DNA of 64,000 bases from Tumidithrix helvetica. Its GTDB lineage: Bacteria > Cyanobacteriota > Cyanobacteriia > Pseudanabaenales > Pseudanabaenaceae. The stretch is taken from contig NZ_CBDDRA010000024.1 in NCBI RefSeq assembly GCF_965232925.1, positions 9,106-73,105 of the forward strand, in the 5' to 3' direction. The translations under genes and the position numbers were made by a program. The notes under the pieces are model-generated. The model saw only the letters and a program-made list of their open reading frames with translations. It did no database searches and had not been told where the DNA came from. Of this stretch, positions 54,858-63,357 are shown piece by piece (position 1 is the first letter of the stretch; the number at the start of each line of letters is the position of its first letter).

Positions 54858-55955
54858 ATGCCCACTACATCCCACCCTCAAAATAGTCTGTTCATCGCTG
54901 GCATGGAATTTGATGCGCGTGTTGTCGCGATCTCTCTATTTGTTGTAATCGGGGTGTTGGAATACTCAACACCACCAGACTATATCTTTGGCTACCTCTA
55001 TACAGCTCCACTCGCAATCGTAGGTTCTCGTTTTCGCCGCTCCACTTCTCTTTGGATTTATGCACTAGCGATCGTCTTGACCTTGGGCGATTTATGGATT
55101 CCAGGATGGTCTTTTGCTGCTTCAACGGTAGCCAACCGCACGATCGCGATCGTTGCCTTAATCGTCACCTTCATTCTCACCGATCGCAATCGCGACTATG
55201 CTGAGGATGTGACCAAGGTGAAAATACAGTTGCACGCTCAAGAAGCTTTGGCAAAGGTGAGAGAAGATTTCATCGCGACCCTCACCCACGATCTCAAGAC
55301 ACCCTTACTAGGTGCGATTGAAATGATGCGATTTCTTGCCAACGGAAAATTTGGCGAGGTCACATCCGAGCAAAAGCAGGTATTTGAGACCTTGCGAAAA
55401 AGTCATGGAAATACCCTGCGAATTGTACAGATGCTTTTGGATGTCTTTCATAACGATGCCAGAGGGCTGAGGTTACAGGTTACTAGGGTAAACCTCGTGG
55501 AAATTGCCAGAGAAGCTACCGAAGCGATCGCCGCGATCGCCTCCAGCCGCGAGATCGAAATTCGGATGGAAGTCATGAGTAGTTTTGCCCATTTTTGGTT
55601 ACATGCCGATGCTCTGCAATTAGAACGAGTATTTGTGAATCTACTTGCGAATGCCCTGCACCACAGCATTCGCGGCAGTGAAATTCGGCTAATTTTAGAA
55701 GCGCCCCCCCATACCTGTATTGCCAAAATTTTAGATACGGGGTCAGGGATTGCCCCAGAAGATTTGCCCCACCTATTCGATCGGTTTTATCAAGGTGAAA
55801 GCGATTCCCATCCAGATGCCTACCGCCGACTCAATACGGGTTCGGGCTTGGGGCTTTATCTCAGTCGTCAAATTATCGAAGCCCATGGCGGTAAAATTTG
55901 GGCAGAAAACCAAGTTCCTAAAGGTGCTATGTTTGGCTTTACGCTACTGAATTAA
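54858..55955 (+). CDS. Membrane sensor histidine kinase
   Basis: The 365-residue protein has about four to five membrane helices in the first 120 residues (VVAISLFVVIGVLEYSTPPD, TVANRTIAIVALIVTFILTD), then a coiled dimer region, the phospho-acceptor box FIATLTHDLKTPLLGAIEMM (H about 149) and the ATPase boxes NLLANALHHS, DTGSGIAPEDLPHLFDRFYQ and GSGLGLYLSRQIIEAHGGKI. No response regulator is adjacent. The signal is unknown. It lies 21 bases after the Uma2 gene. Confidence 0.93.
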   Translation: MPTTSHPQNSLFIAGMEFDARVVAISLFVVIGVLEYSTPPDYIFGYLYTAPLAIVGSRFRRSTSLWIYALAIVLTLGDLWIPGWSFAASTVANRTIAIVALIVTFILTDRNRDYAEDVTKVKIQLHAQEALAKVREDFIATLTHDLKTPLLGAIEMMRFLANGKFGEVTSEQKQVFETLRKSHGNTLRIVQMLLDVFHNDARGLRLQVTRVNLVEIAREATEAIAAIASSREIEIRMEVMSSFAHFWLHADALQLERVFVNLLANALHHSIRGSEIRLILEAPPHTCIAKILDTGSGIAPEDLPHLFDRFYQGESDSHPDAYRRLNTGSGLGLYLSRQIIEAHGGKIWAENQVPKGAMFGFTLLN

Positions 55956-55966
55956 GCCCTATTCAT

Positions 55967-56101
55967 ACCATGAAGATTTTGTGGTAGAAGATGACGAGTT
56001 GTTTCGTTTGTTATGATACTCTCTTCTGCTTGCTTGGTGAGCAGTATTCCTCCATCAGCGCTTAGTTGTTGCTCGGAAAACTTGACTTCTAATCGTTGAA
56101 C
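55967..56101 (-). pseudogene. Possible transposase remnant (IS1380-like N-terminus)
   Basis: About 45 codons on the minus strand read VQRLEVKFSEQQLSADGGIL and LTKQAEESI. This resembles the beginning of IS1380-family transposases (DAGLLLLRE-type segment), a match by eye only. The remainder of the transposase is absent. The fragment begins at the edge of repeat copy 2. Confidence 0.35.
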
Positions 56102-56226
56102 CTCTCCCTCCCAGCCTCCCTCTCCTAAAAGGCGGGGGAGGAGCAAGAAAAAATGGGGTTTTCAAGCCCCTCTCCCGCGAGGAGAGGGGGTGGGGAGAGG
56201 TAAGATATAGGACTGTTGAACTCGCG
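56097..56226. repeat. 130-base dispersed repeat, copy 2 (inverted)
   Basis: Inverted copy of 47188-47317: TGAACCTCTCCCTCCCAGCC at the left, TTGAACTCGCG at the right, same length. Confidence 0.88.
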
Positions 56227-56345
56227 TCTTTTTAATCTGAGGTGTAACATTAATTTTTAGGCTATTCAATACAAAAACTACCTAGATCTTACAGGGGCAT
56301 GAAAAGATAGACCTAGACCTAGTGCGCATGTGTGGTACTTAACTG

Positions 56346-57161
56346 ATGGATATTCAAGAAAAGCTAGAAAAGCACAGGGAATGGCTGGAAACCGATGGTA
56401 AAACTGGGGAGAGGTTTAGTGTGAGTAAAGCCAATCTCAGCAAAGCCAACCTCAGTGAAGCCAACCTCAGTGGTGGCGACCTTAGTGGTACTGACCTCAG
56501 TGGCGCTAACCTATTTGATGCCTACCTCAGTAGATCCAACCTTTTCGAAGCCAACCTCAGTGAAGCTAACCTTAAAGGAGCGAATCTCGAAGGCGCTAAC
56601 CTCAGTGAAGCCAACCTCAGTTTTGCCAATCTAAATGAAGCTAATCTGAATGAAGCCAACCTGATTGAAGCCAATCTTGCGGCAGCCTACCTTAGTAGGG
56701 CTAGTCTCTTTGACGCTTACCTCAGTAGAGCCAATCTTGAAGGTGCTTATCTAATTGAAGCTAACCTCTGTGATGCCTACCTGAGTGGAGCTAATCTCCG
56801 TAGAGCTAGTCTGATTGAAGCGAATCTCACTGGAGCATCCCTGACTAGCTCCAATCTCAGTAGCGCTAATCTCACGGAAGCAACCCTCTCTGGCGCAAAT
56901 CTTGAAGGAGCTAATCTTACTGAAGCCAACCTCGAAGGTGCCAACCTCTTTGGTGCAAACCTTGAAGGAGCCAATCTTACTGGAGCCAATCTTACAGCCG
57001 CTAACCTTGGCAAGACTAACCTTGCTGGAGCTAGATTTAGTAAAGCCAACCTGTTTAAAACTTACTTTTATCGGGCAACCCTGATGAAGACAGACTTCGC
57101 TGCTAGTATATTCTGTAATACGACGATGCCAGATGGTCGCGTTGATAATTCAGGTTGCTGA
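56346..57161 (+). CDS. Pentapeptide repeat protein
   Basis: 271 residues. A short helical start (MDIQEKLEKHREWLETDGKT) is followed by about 43 tandem pentapeptides of the A(N/D/S)Lxx type (ANLSEANLSG, ANLEGANLSE), folding as a right-handed beta-helix of four sides, to near the C-terminus. No cysteine or signal peptide pattern is evident at the start. Role in cyanobacteria is unknown; some members mimic DNA. Confidence 0.92.
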   Translation: MDIQEKLEKHREWLETDGKTGERFSVSKANLSKANLSEANLSGGDLSGTDLSGANLFDAYLSRSNLFEANLSEANLKGANLEGANLSEANLSFANLNEANLNEANLIEANLAAAYLSRASLFDAYLSRANLEGAYLIEANLCDAYLSGANLRRASLIEANLTGASLTSSNLSSANLTEATLSGANLEGANLTEANLEGANLFGANLEGANLTGANLTAANLGKTNLAGARFSKANLFKTYFYRATLMKTDFAASIFCNTTMPDGRVDNSGC

Positions 57162-57188
57162 TCGATCGCAGTGTTAATTCTTAAGTTA

Positions 57189-57560
57189 TTAATTCTTAAT
57201 CAGCGCGATCAGCGCGATCGCTCTTCGATAATCGTCCATTTGCCCCTGTTGTTGAGAGAGGCGGGCAGCCTCATTGAGGTCTACAAGTGCACCTTGGCGA
57301 TCGCGTAACTTACCCTTGGCAACTCCACGATTGTAAAAAGCAAGGGCACAGTCGGACTTAAGCCGCAGGGCTTCGTTGTAGTCAGCGATCGCACCTTTAT
57401 GATCCCCTGCTTGAAATTTTTTGATGCCGCGATCGACATAAGAGAGCGCGGTCGCACTTCGGTTATCTTCCGTAGGCGATAGGCGTTGTAGAAAGGAATA
57501 ATTTACCTCTAAAAATACCAAGATCGCCACGATCGAGAAAATTACCAGAAAGTAAATCAT
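57189..57560 (-). CDS. Membrane-anchored TPR protein
   Basis: 123 residues: one N-terminal membrane segment (MIYFLVIFSIVAILVFLEVN) and two to three tetratricopeptide repeats (DRGIKKFQAGDHKGAIADYN, EALRLKSDCALAFYNRGVAK, GKLRDRQGALVDLNEAARLS). The repeats would face one side of the membrane and bind a partner. It is convergent with the pentapeptide gene. Confidence 0.82.
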   Translation of the reverse strand: MIYFLVIFSIVAILVFLEVNYSFLQRLSPTEDNRSATALSYVDRGIKKFQAGDHKGAIADYNEALRLKSDCALAFYNRGVAKGKLRDRQGALVDLNEAARLSQQQGQMDDYRRAIALIALIKN

Positions 57561-57655
57561 AGACAGGTTATCGGTAATTGGCGATCGGTCATCAGTATTC
57601 TGGGAATTGAGAATTCTGAGAATGCTGATGACAACCGAAAACTGACAACTGACAA

Positions 57656-58159
57656 CTAATCGAAATAAAACAGAGTAACGACCTTGCGTTGTTCCTCGGC
57701 ATCGTTGCAGGTTTGCAGCAAGGTTTGGCTGTCATGATAGGCAAAGCAGATCAACTGCTGGCACTTAGTAATAATCTCTTGGTTGCATGACGCACTCGCC
57801 TCAGCCAGAGACATTTGATCGCTTTCACTATGCTCGATTAGATGGATGACATTTTCAAGCTGATCGCGTGACTCTGCAGGCTGTCGAGATAAACTTTGCG
57901 GCAAAATCACTGTCAGCAAATTAGGATCGGCGCGCATCGCACCGCGAATCACGGCGAAATTTGTACCTGTTGCGCCAGAGGTAATGATGCGATTCCCAGC
58001 CAAGGCAAGTGCGTAGCTGAGTAACTCGATCAGATGCTGATGGGTTAAAGGCACATGCCGCGAGCCCAAGATTGCCACGCGCTTAGAACTCTGCTGCTGA
58101 ATCGTAGCGAGTTCCTGTAAAAAATCATCAAGCTTTGGTAAATTAATTGACTGAGTCAA
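57656..58159 (-). CDS. DprA-like Rossmann-fold protein
   Basis: 167 residues. The nucleotide-like segment KRVAILGSRHVPLTHQHLIE, then IITSGATGTNFAVIRGAMRA, matches DNA-processing protein A (DprA) folds, with the C-terminal DprA region missing. In cyanobacteria similar proteins are annotated as DNA recombination mediator A. Binding of single-stranded DNA is not shown by this sequence; a LOG-like nucleotide-binding role is another possibility. Confidence 0.65.
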   Translation of the reverse strand: MTQSINLPKLDDFLQELATIQQQSSKRVAILGSRHVPLTHQHLIELLSYALALAGNRIITSGATGTNFAVIRGAMRADPNLLTVILPQSLSRQPAESRDQLENVIHLIEHSESDQMSLAEASASCNQEIITKCQQLICFAYHDSQTLLQTCNDAEEQRKVVTLFYFD

Positions 58160-58442
58160 GCAAGCCCCTCTCGTTCACTGCTTAATTATGAGATGCCCAT
58201 CGGGTGACCATAGCAAAACAATATCACCTAACTAACGGTGCTATCCAGATCATCTAGAGCCAAATTCTTTACAGAAATTGCGATCTTGAGAAACTTTTAG
58301 ATGGGTAAAAGCAAATTTGACCTACTTTTCCACAAAATCTTTAGTTTCTTTTTCGTAAGTCTATATTTTCTGATAACAAGTTTTGCAATGATTATCCTAT
58401 ACTAGATAGGCTAAAAAAGTTTTTATCTTTAAGGAAGGAGTC

Positions 58443-59051
58443 ATGTCTCGATATCGGGGACCACGCCTCAGAATAGTAAGACGATTAGGAGAATTGCCTG
58501 GTCTCAGTCGTAAGCAGCCTAAACATGCTTATCCGCCTGGGCAGCATGGGCAAGAGCGCAAAAAGCGTTCGGAATTCGCTGTACGTCTAGAAGAAAAGCA
58601 AAAGTTGCGGTTTAACTACGGCTTAAACGAAAGGCAATTGCTACGCTACGTACGAAGAGCCAGACGAGTCAAAGGTTCTACAGGCTTAGTATTGCTGCAA
58701 CTGTTAGAAATGCGACTAGACAACATTGTATTTCGCCTAGGTTTGGCTCCTACCATTCCCTCTGCTCGTCAGTTGGTCAATCACGGTCACATCACAGTCA
58801 ACGGCAAAGTGGTATCTATCCCTAGTTATGGATGCCGCCCCGGTGAAGCCATTGGCGTTAAAGATCAAGAAAAATCTCGCAAGTTAGTCGAACATAACCT
58901 AGAATTTCCTGGTCTTGCCAACACCCCCAGCCATTTAGAATTTGACAAATCTAAGTTAAGCGGCAAAATCAACGGTTTGGTTGAGCGCGAGTGGGTGGCA
59001 TTACAAGTCAACGAGCTACTTGTGATCGAGTACTATTCACGTCAAGCCTAA
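58443..59051 (+). CDS. rpsD: 30S ribosomal protein S4
   Basis: S4 starts assembly of the small subunit and binds 16S rRNA. The 202-residue product has MSRYRGPRLRIVRRLGELPG, the S4 domain LEMRLDNIVFRLGLAPTIPS and ARQLVNHGHITVNGKVVSIP, and the closing VNELLVIEYYSRQA. AAGGAAGGAG lies before the ATG. The 283-base spacer before it holds no gene; TATACT near 58400 may be a -10. Confidence 0.97.
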   Translation: MSRYRGPRLRIVRRLGELPGLSRKQPKHAYPPGQHGQERKKRSEFAVRLEEKQKLRFNYGLNERQLLRYVRRARRVKGSTGLVLLQLLEMRLDNIVFRLGLAPTIPSARQLVNHGHITVNGKVVSIPSYGCRPGEAIGVKDQEKSRKLVEHNLEFPGLANTPSHLEFDKSKLSGKINGLVEREWVALQVNELLVIEYYSRQA

Positions 59052-59086
59052 TCGTTCGGAGTTCAGCGGTCGCTTTCTTCTGCCCC

Positions 59087-59113
59087 ATCGATTGTTTTGA
59101 CCAAACGATCGAT
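59087..59113 (+). terminator. Possible terminator after rpsD
   Basis: Arms ATCGATTGTTT and AAACGATCGAT pair with one G-T wobble; only a short T-rich tail follows. Confidence 0.4.
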
Positions 59114-59238
59114 CTTTGAAGATCTTGATGCACTGAAAAGCTAAATGTTAAGTAAGATTAAGAGCTATGGGCAAACTGCCTGTAGCTTGCGTCTATTTAA
59201 CTGGGTACAATCTACGAGTTTTAACCTTACTGCTAACT

Positions 59239-59832
59239 ATGCAGTTAAATATTTCCCAGACCGCTCAAGCCGAAATAGATTTACCCGTTCCCCATCACTT
59301 TGCTCGGGGATGTCCTCGCAGCGTGCGAATGGATATCGATAACCTCATGCTGGCGATCGAGGCGATCGATCTGCAAGCCATTGAGGCAATGTTGGCACTT
59401 GTGCCACAACTTAAACTAGAAGCCGTAATTCCCAATCGAGTTAGCTTTTGGCGACTGCGTAATGCCAATCCCCTGCGGCGTAACTATCAACGCAGTAACC
59501 TTGGTTGGGACGAGTTACGAGCTTTGGTAAAGCTAACTTGTGCGATGTCTCAGCAATTCAACACAATTTTGCGCCTCTTGGTCACTACCCATCAGCAGGT
59601 TGCCGAAAATAAAATTGAGGCTCTGGGGTTACAGCAAAGCCAGTTTTACTTAGATTTATATGTTGAAAGGTTTTCTTCCCTTTATCTGAGCCGTATGCGA
59701 TCGCCTTCACCACTTTCTAAGGCTGACATTAAAGAATTAGGTTTGCAATTGTTAACGCAACTCTTGTTTGCTAGCGGCACAGCAGGTGAGCTGAGACTCT
59801 GGCATAGTTTGTTTGATGGAGCAACGGCATGA
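59239..59832 (+). CDS. DUF3038 protein
   Basis: From ATG 59239 this is a 197-residue protein of the cyanobacterial DUF3038 family: CPRSVRMDIDNLMLAIEAID, RNYQRSNLGWDELRALVKLT, LGLQLLTQLLFASGTAGELR. ATG 59167 would add 24 residues. Role unknown. It overlaps the DUF4335 gene by ATGA, a pairing I remember as conserved in cyanobacteria, so the two products may work together. Confidence 0.75.
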   Translation: MQLNISQTAQAEIDLPVPHHFARGCPRSVRMDIDNLMLAIEAIDLQAIEAMLALVPQLKLEAVIPNRVSFWRLRNANPLRRNYQRSNLGWDELRALVKLTCAMSQQFNTILRLLVTTHQQVAENKIEALGLQQSQFYLDLYVERFSSLYLSRMRSPSPLSKADIKELGLQLLTQLLFASGTAGELRLWHSLFDGATA

Positions 59833-60437
59833 TCGTTCAACGTACCTATAGTTTGCCTAACTGTACCCTGCTGATTGAAGGTATTGGGGCGGGCACAGAA
59901 GGCGTAGTATCGATGATGACGAACTTTGAGTTTCGTTTTCCTCATTGCCAAGAGCGCATTGTGGGGGGGCGCGATTTAATTAACGCCCTCACGATTTCCG
60001 TCAATCTCTATACGCAAGCCCTGCAAAGCGGCGATCTCGTCAGCTTATCCAATGACAAAATTAAGATCGAGCCTGAGGGTAAGTTCCTACATAAATTGCA
60101 ACTTCCTGCCTCAGAGGCAACGGCGCTCAATGCCCAGCCCTTTCAAATTCAGCTCAATACAGTGCAATTGTTCGATTTAGTGGAAGGCATCGATCAGTTG
60201 TGTTTTGATAAGCAGGTTGTCCCAGATTTAACCCTTTCCCTTGACACGGAAGCCTATCGTGCCAAACCACAGCAAGCAGCAAAGCTAGCTCCTGCCTTTG
60301 CTGGAGTTGCAAGTCTGGCGATCGCAGCAACAGTCCTATATTTTGTGCCCGTACCAACACCTGCACCGAAGCCTGAAAGAGCTGTACCCGCTCAAACTAC
60401 TCCTTTATCAACACCATTACCTCCTAAACCTTTCTAA
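59829..60437 (+). CDS. DUF4335 protein with C-terminal membrane segment
   Basis: 202 residues: RTYSLPNCTLLIEGIGAGTE at the N-terminus, the cyanobacterial DUF4335 domain to about 155, then a single hydrophobic segment (AGVASLAIAATVLYFVPVPT) and a proline-rich tail. It is translationally coupled to the DUF3038 gene. Function is unknown. Confidence 0.75.
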   Translation: MIVQRTYSLPNCTLLIEGIGAGTEGVVSMMTNFEFRFPHCQERIVGGRDLINALTISVNLYTQALQSGDLVSLSNDKIKIEPEGKFLHKLQLPASEATALNAQPFQIQLNTVQLFDLVEGIDQLCFDKQVVPDLTLSLDTEAYRAKPQQAAKLAPAFAGVASLAIAATVLYFVPVPTPAPKPERAVPAQTTPLSTPLPPKPF

Positions 60438-60472
60438 CCAAACCCTTTTAAATAGGGCAATATTCAGATTTA

Positions 60473-60506
60473 CAAAGAAGCGATCGCCTAGGCGATCGCT
60501 TCTTTG
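60473..60506. terminator. 34-base perfect palindrome, probable bidirectional terminator
   Basis: The left half CAAAGAAGCGATCGCCT is followed by its exact reverse complement; two HIP1 octamers (GCGATCGC) lie in the arms. It follows the DUF4335 gene by 35 bases. Around it, 60438-60727 has no gene. Confidence 0.6.
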
Positions 60507-60727
60507 CTGTTTGGAATGTAGCTGCGATCGTGCCTAGCTGCATGATTACTCGGAGGCAATCCCATTCTCAAAAACGACGCCATTTTTTGAATCTTCGCAC
60601 ATAGCGCCGAACTCAAATCCCTAGCTGTTATCGATCTCATGGGAATTGGTAAAGGTTTCTGGCAAAGTTGGCAAATTTTTTGTGTCTAATGCCAAACTAT
60701 TTGATAATATATATATCCTTACTCTTT

Positions 60728-60819
60728 GGAGAGGTGGCCGAGTGGTTGAAGGCGGCAGATTGCTAATCTGTTTTACGGCAGGTAACTCCGTAACGAGGGT
60801 TCGAATCCCTCCCTCTCCG
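60728..60819 (+). tRNA. tRNA-Ser (GCU anticodon)
   Basis: A 92-base cloverleaf: acceptor GGAGAGG/CCTCTCC with discriminator G, anticodon loop TTGCTAA (anticodon GCT), long variable arm, T arm GGGTTCGAATCCC. Confidence 0.96.
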
Positions 60820-60889
60820 TTCTAAAGTACTTAGTAAGGTATCACGTTAACTTTTTCATTGAGAGCCTTGGCTCTAGGATCTTCGTAAA

Positions 60890-61114
60890 ATGGGCACAAA
60901 ATCCTCAAAGGAAAAAGATAAAGAGATTGATATCGACAAGCTCACCGCCGCAGATGTCGCAGAGCTTGCGGCGAGATTAGAAGCCGATGATTATCCTAGT
61001 GCGTTTGAAAGCCTACAAGATTGGCATACCCTACGTGCTTTAGCATTTAAAGGTTCTAATTTGATCGAACCTTACTATCACCTGCTCGATATGGAAGCTT
61101 TTGACGAGTGCTGA
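60890..61114 (+). CDS. Conserved-looking small acidic protein
   Basis: 74 residues: a charged start (SSKEKDKEIDIDKLTAADVA) then ELAARLEADDYPSAFESLQD and a hydrophobic/acidic end. It is helical and soluble. I do not recognise the family, but the pattern is protein-like and lies on the same strand as its neighbours. Confidence 0.55.
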   Translation: MGTKSSKEKDKEIDIDKLTAADVAELAARLEADDYPSAFESLQDWHTLRALAFKGSNLIEPYYHLLDMEAFDEC

Positions 61115-61200
61115 TTGACTTTTAGCTTTACACGACCAACCTTTAGTAATAAGAGAGCCAGAAACTTACTCGGTGTTGAGCGTAGAGCCAATGGAGAGAA

Positions 61201-61734
61201 ATGAACGATCCCATATATCGCCCACCCAGTGTTTGGATTACGCAAGTTCTCTTGGTGCTATCCCTGATAAGCTTGGCGATCGCTCTACCAATTGGCTTGT
61301 TTCATTGTTCTTCAGCCGATCCACCATTTAACTGCTCATCCCCTCTAGCAATTCACGCATTGCTAATTGGCTTCTTTACATTTGTTATGCTCTTTTTGAC
61401 TTTCTGGGGACTGCAAAAAAGAAAACGCTATGGTAAATGGTTGGCGGTGAGTTTTCTAATCGGTGGTATGGTAACGGCGATCCCCAAGAGCCCCTCTCTT
61501 CAACTGATTTATCGCTCAATCGTCCAATGGCAGCCTCTACCTACTCCGCCCTATGAGTGTTGGCAAAAAGATCATCCATTAAGCATTTCCAGTTATTCTT
61601 GCGGCTACAGCAGCTATCCAGAGCTGGTGTTAAGGATAATCTCAGAGATTCTACCTGCATTACTTCTGGGATTTCTGGCATTTCAACTCCTCTACAGCCC
61701 TGCTGCTAAACTCTTCTTCCACAAAAATGATTGA
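61201..61734 (+). CDS. Membrane protein of unknown function with four cysteines
   Basis: 177 residues, four likely membrane helices (VWITQVLLVLSLISLAIALP; AIHALLIGFFTFVMLFLTFW; WLAVSFLIGGMVTAI; RIISEILPALLLGFLAFQLL). Two pairs of cysteines sit in the loops (HCSSADPPFNCSS and YECW with SSYSCGY), which could be paired disulfides outside the cytoplasm. Nothing else is recognised. Confidence 0.55.
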   Translation: MNDPIYRPPSVWITQVLLVLSLISLAIALPIGLFHCSSADPPFNCSSPLAIHALLIGFFTFVMLFLTFWGLQKRKRYGKWLAVSFLIGGMVTAIPKSPSLQLIYRSIVQWQPLPTPPYECWQKDHPLSISSYSCGYSSYPELVLRIISEILPALLLGFLAFQLLYSPAAKLFFHKND

Positions 61735-61888
61735 TCGAGCGGATTTTGGTATAAAAAGTTTATGTTAGCCACCGACTGAGAAGCGATTGCTAATAATCCC
61801 GTTGCAAACTGGCTGAATGGCAATGATTGTTGAACCTGAAAAGTACTGACAGCGGATGAGTGGGGTCGCTATTGGGGCTAAAGAATTT

Positions 61889-63214
61889 ATGAATCTCTAC
61901 CTTGGAATTGACTTTGGCACTTCAGGGGCAAGAGCGATCGCCATTGACGCCGAGGGGAGAATTCACGCTACGGCTAGATGTGAATATAGCATTCGAGATA
62001 TTTCAACTTGGGAAGCCGCTTTATTTTCACTGCTGGAGCAGATGCCCTTTGACGTAAGACAGGGACTACAGGCGATCGCTGTGGATGCGACCTCGGCTAC
62101 GGTTTTAGTTACAGATGCCAAGGGGCAACCCGTGAGTCAGCCTCATATTTATAGTGATGCCTGCAACGCTCAGATCGTGGATTTGGTGAAGACCTTTGCG
62201 CCTGCGGGGCACACGGTTTTGAGTGCGACCTCTAGTTTGGCTAAGTTGGTGCAAGCGATCGCACAGCTTGCCGATGTTGATCGCGCCACAAATCAATCGA
62301 ATGCTCCCTATTATTTTTTGCATCAAGCCGACTGGTTGAGCTTTTTGCTCCATGGCAATTTGGGCATTAGCGACTACCACAATGCCCTCAAGCTGGGCTA
62401 TGACGTTGCGCAATTGTGCTATCCCGACTGGCTGACGCATTGGCTAGAAGCTGAATTACATCGATGCCAGCTTGAAGTCCAACTCCCCAAAGTGTTTGTC
62501 CCTGGTCAAGCGATCTCGTTGCTGAAGCCAGAACTAGCCCAAAAGTTTGGTATCCATCCCCACTGTTGGATCTGTGCGGGTACAACCGATAGCACCGCAG
62601 CGTTTTTTGCCAGTATAGGTAGTTCTGCTCCGACCGTGGGTGCGGCTGTAACTTCCTTGGGTTCGACGTTGGTTGTCAAGATTTGCAGTCAAGTGCGTTT
62701 AGACGATCCTCGTTATGGTTTGTACAGCCATAGGTTAGATACCGATCGCGAAATTCTGTGGTTAGTGGGTGGTGGCTCTAATACGGGTGGGGCAGTTTTA
62801 AAGCAGTTTTTTAGCGATCGCGAACTGCAAGAATTCAGCGAGCGCATTCCCGCATCACAACCCAGCCATCTCGATTATTACCCCTTGCCCAGCAAAGGAG
62901 AACGCTTTCCGGTTTACGATCCCGATTTACTTCCCCGTTTAACGCCCCGTCCCGACGATCCCGTTGAATTTCTGCATGGCTTGCTGGAAAGTATGGCAAA
63001 AATTGAAGCGAGAGGGTACGAACTTTTGCGATCGCTCGGTGCTTCACCTATTGCTCAAATTTACACAGCAGGTGGGGGTGCTAAGAATGCCGCATGGACG
63101 GATATTCGCCGACGTTATCTCGCAGTTCCCCTCGTCCCTGCAATTCAAACCGAGGCTGCTTATGGTACAGCTTTACTGGCACAACAAACCATCCTTCAGC
63201 CTCAATCGATGTAG
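61889..63214 (+). CDS. FGGY family sugar kinase (xylulo/ribulokinase-like)
   Basis: 441 residues from ATG 61889 (an ATG 33 bases earlier adds 11). The actin-like ATPase fold is seen: LYLGIDFGTSGARAIAID (phosphate 1), IAVDATSATVLVTDAKGQPV, HCWICAGTTDSTAAFFASIG, TSLGSTLVVKI and, near the end, QIYTAGGGAKNAAWTDIRRR. I recall a small FGGY kinase in Synechococcus with ribulose activity; this may be its orthologue. Substrate is not proven by the sequence. Confidence 0.85.
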   Translation: MNLYLGIDFGTSGARAIAIDAEGRIHATARCEYSIRDISTWEAALFSLLEQMPFDVRQGLQAIAVDATSATVLVTDAKGQPVSQPHIYSDACNAQIVDLVKTFAPAGHTVLSATSSLAKLVQAIAQLADVDRATNQSNAPYYFLHQADWLSFLLHGNLGISDYHNALKLGYDVAQLCYPDWLTHWLEAELHRCQLEVQLPKVFVPGQAISLLKPELAQKFGIHPHCWICAGTTDSTAAFFASIGSSAPTVGAAVTSLGSTLVVKICSQVRLDDPRYGLYSHRLDTDREILWLVGGGSNTGGAVLKQFFSDRELQEFSERIPASQPSHLDYYPLPSKGERFPVYDPDLLPRLTPRPDDPVEFLHGLLESMAKIEARGYELLRSLGASPIAQIYTAGGGAKNAAWTDIRRRYLAVPLVPAIQTEAAYGTALLAQQTILQPQSM

Positions 63215-63274
63215 TTACCCTACTTGACAAATTGGGGAGCGATCGCTCGATAGGTAGAGATCTGTAAAATTCCC

Positions 63275-63303
63275 TTTACAAAAGTCAATGAATCTTCTAA
63301 CTT
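63275..63303 (+). promoter_or_regulatory. Possible psbA promoter
   Basis: TTTACA (63275-63280), 17 bases, then TAACTT (63298-63303); about 55 bases before the psbA ATG. The ribosome site AGGA lies 10 bases before the ATG. Confidence 0.4.
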
Positions 63304-63357
63304 AGTATCCATGGCGCAAGCCTAAATAAATACTTAATTCATTAGGACTTATACAAG

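Noticed and set aside
47188..56226. Composite transposon carrying kdp
   Set aside because: No intact transposase and no target-site duplication seen; only two repeats and a doubtful fragment.
56777..57049. Antisense frames over the pentapeptide repeat gene
   Set aside because: Repetitive DNA produces repeats of LAP/RFA on the other strand; a shadow.
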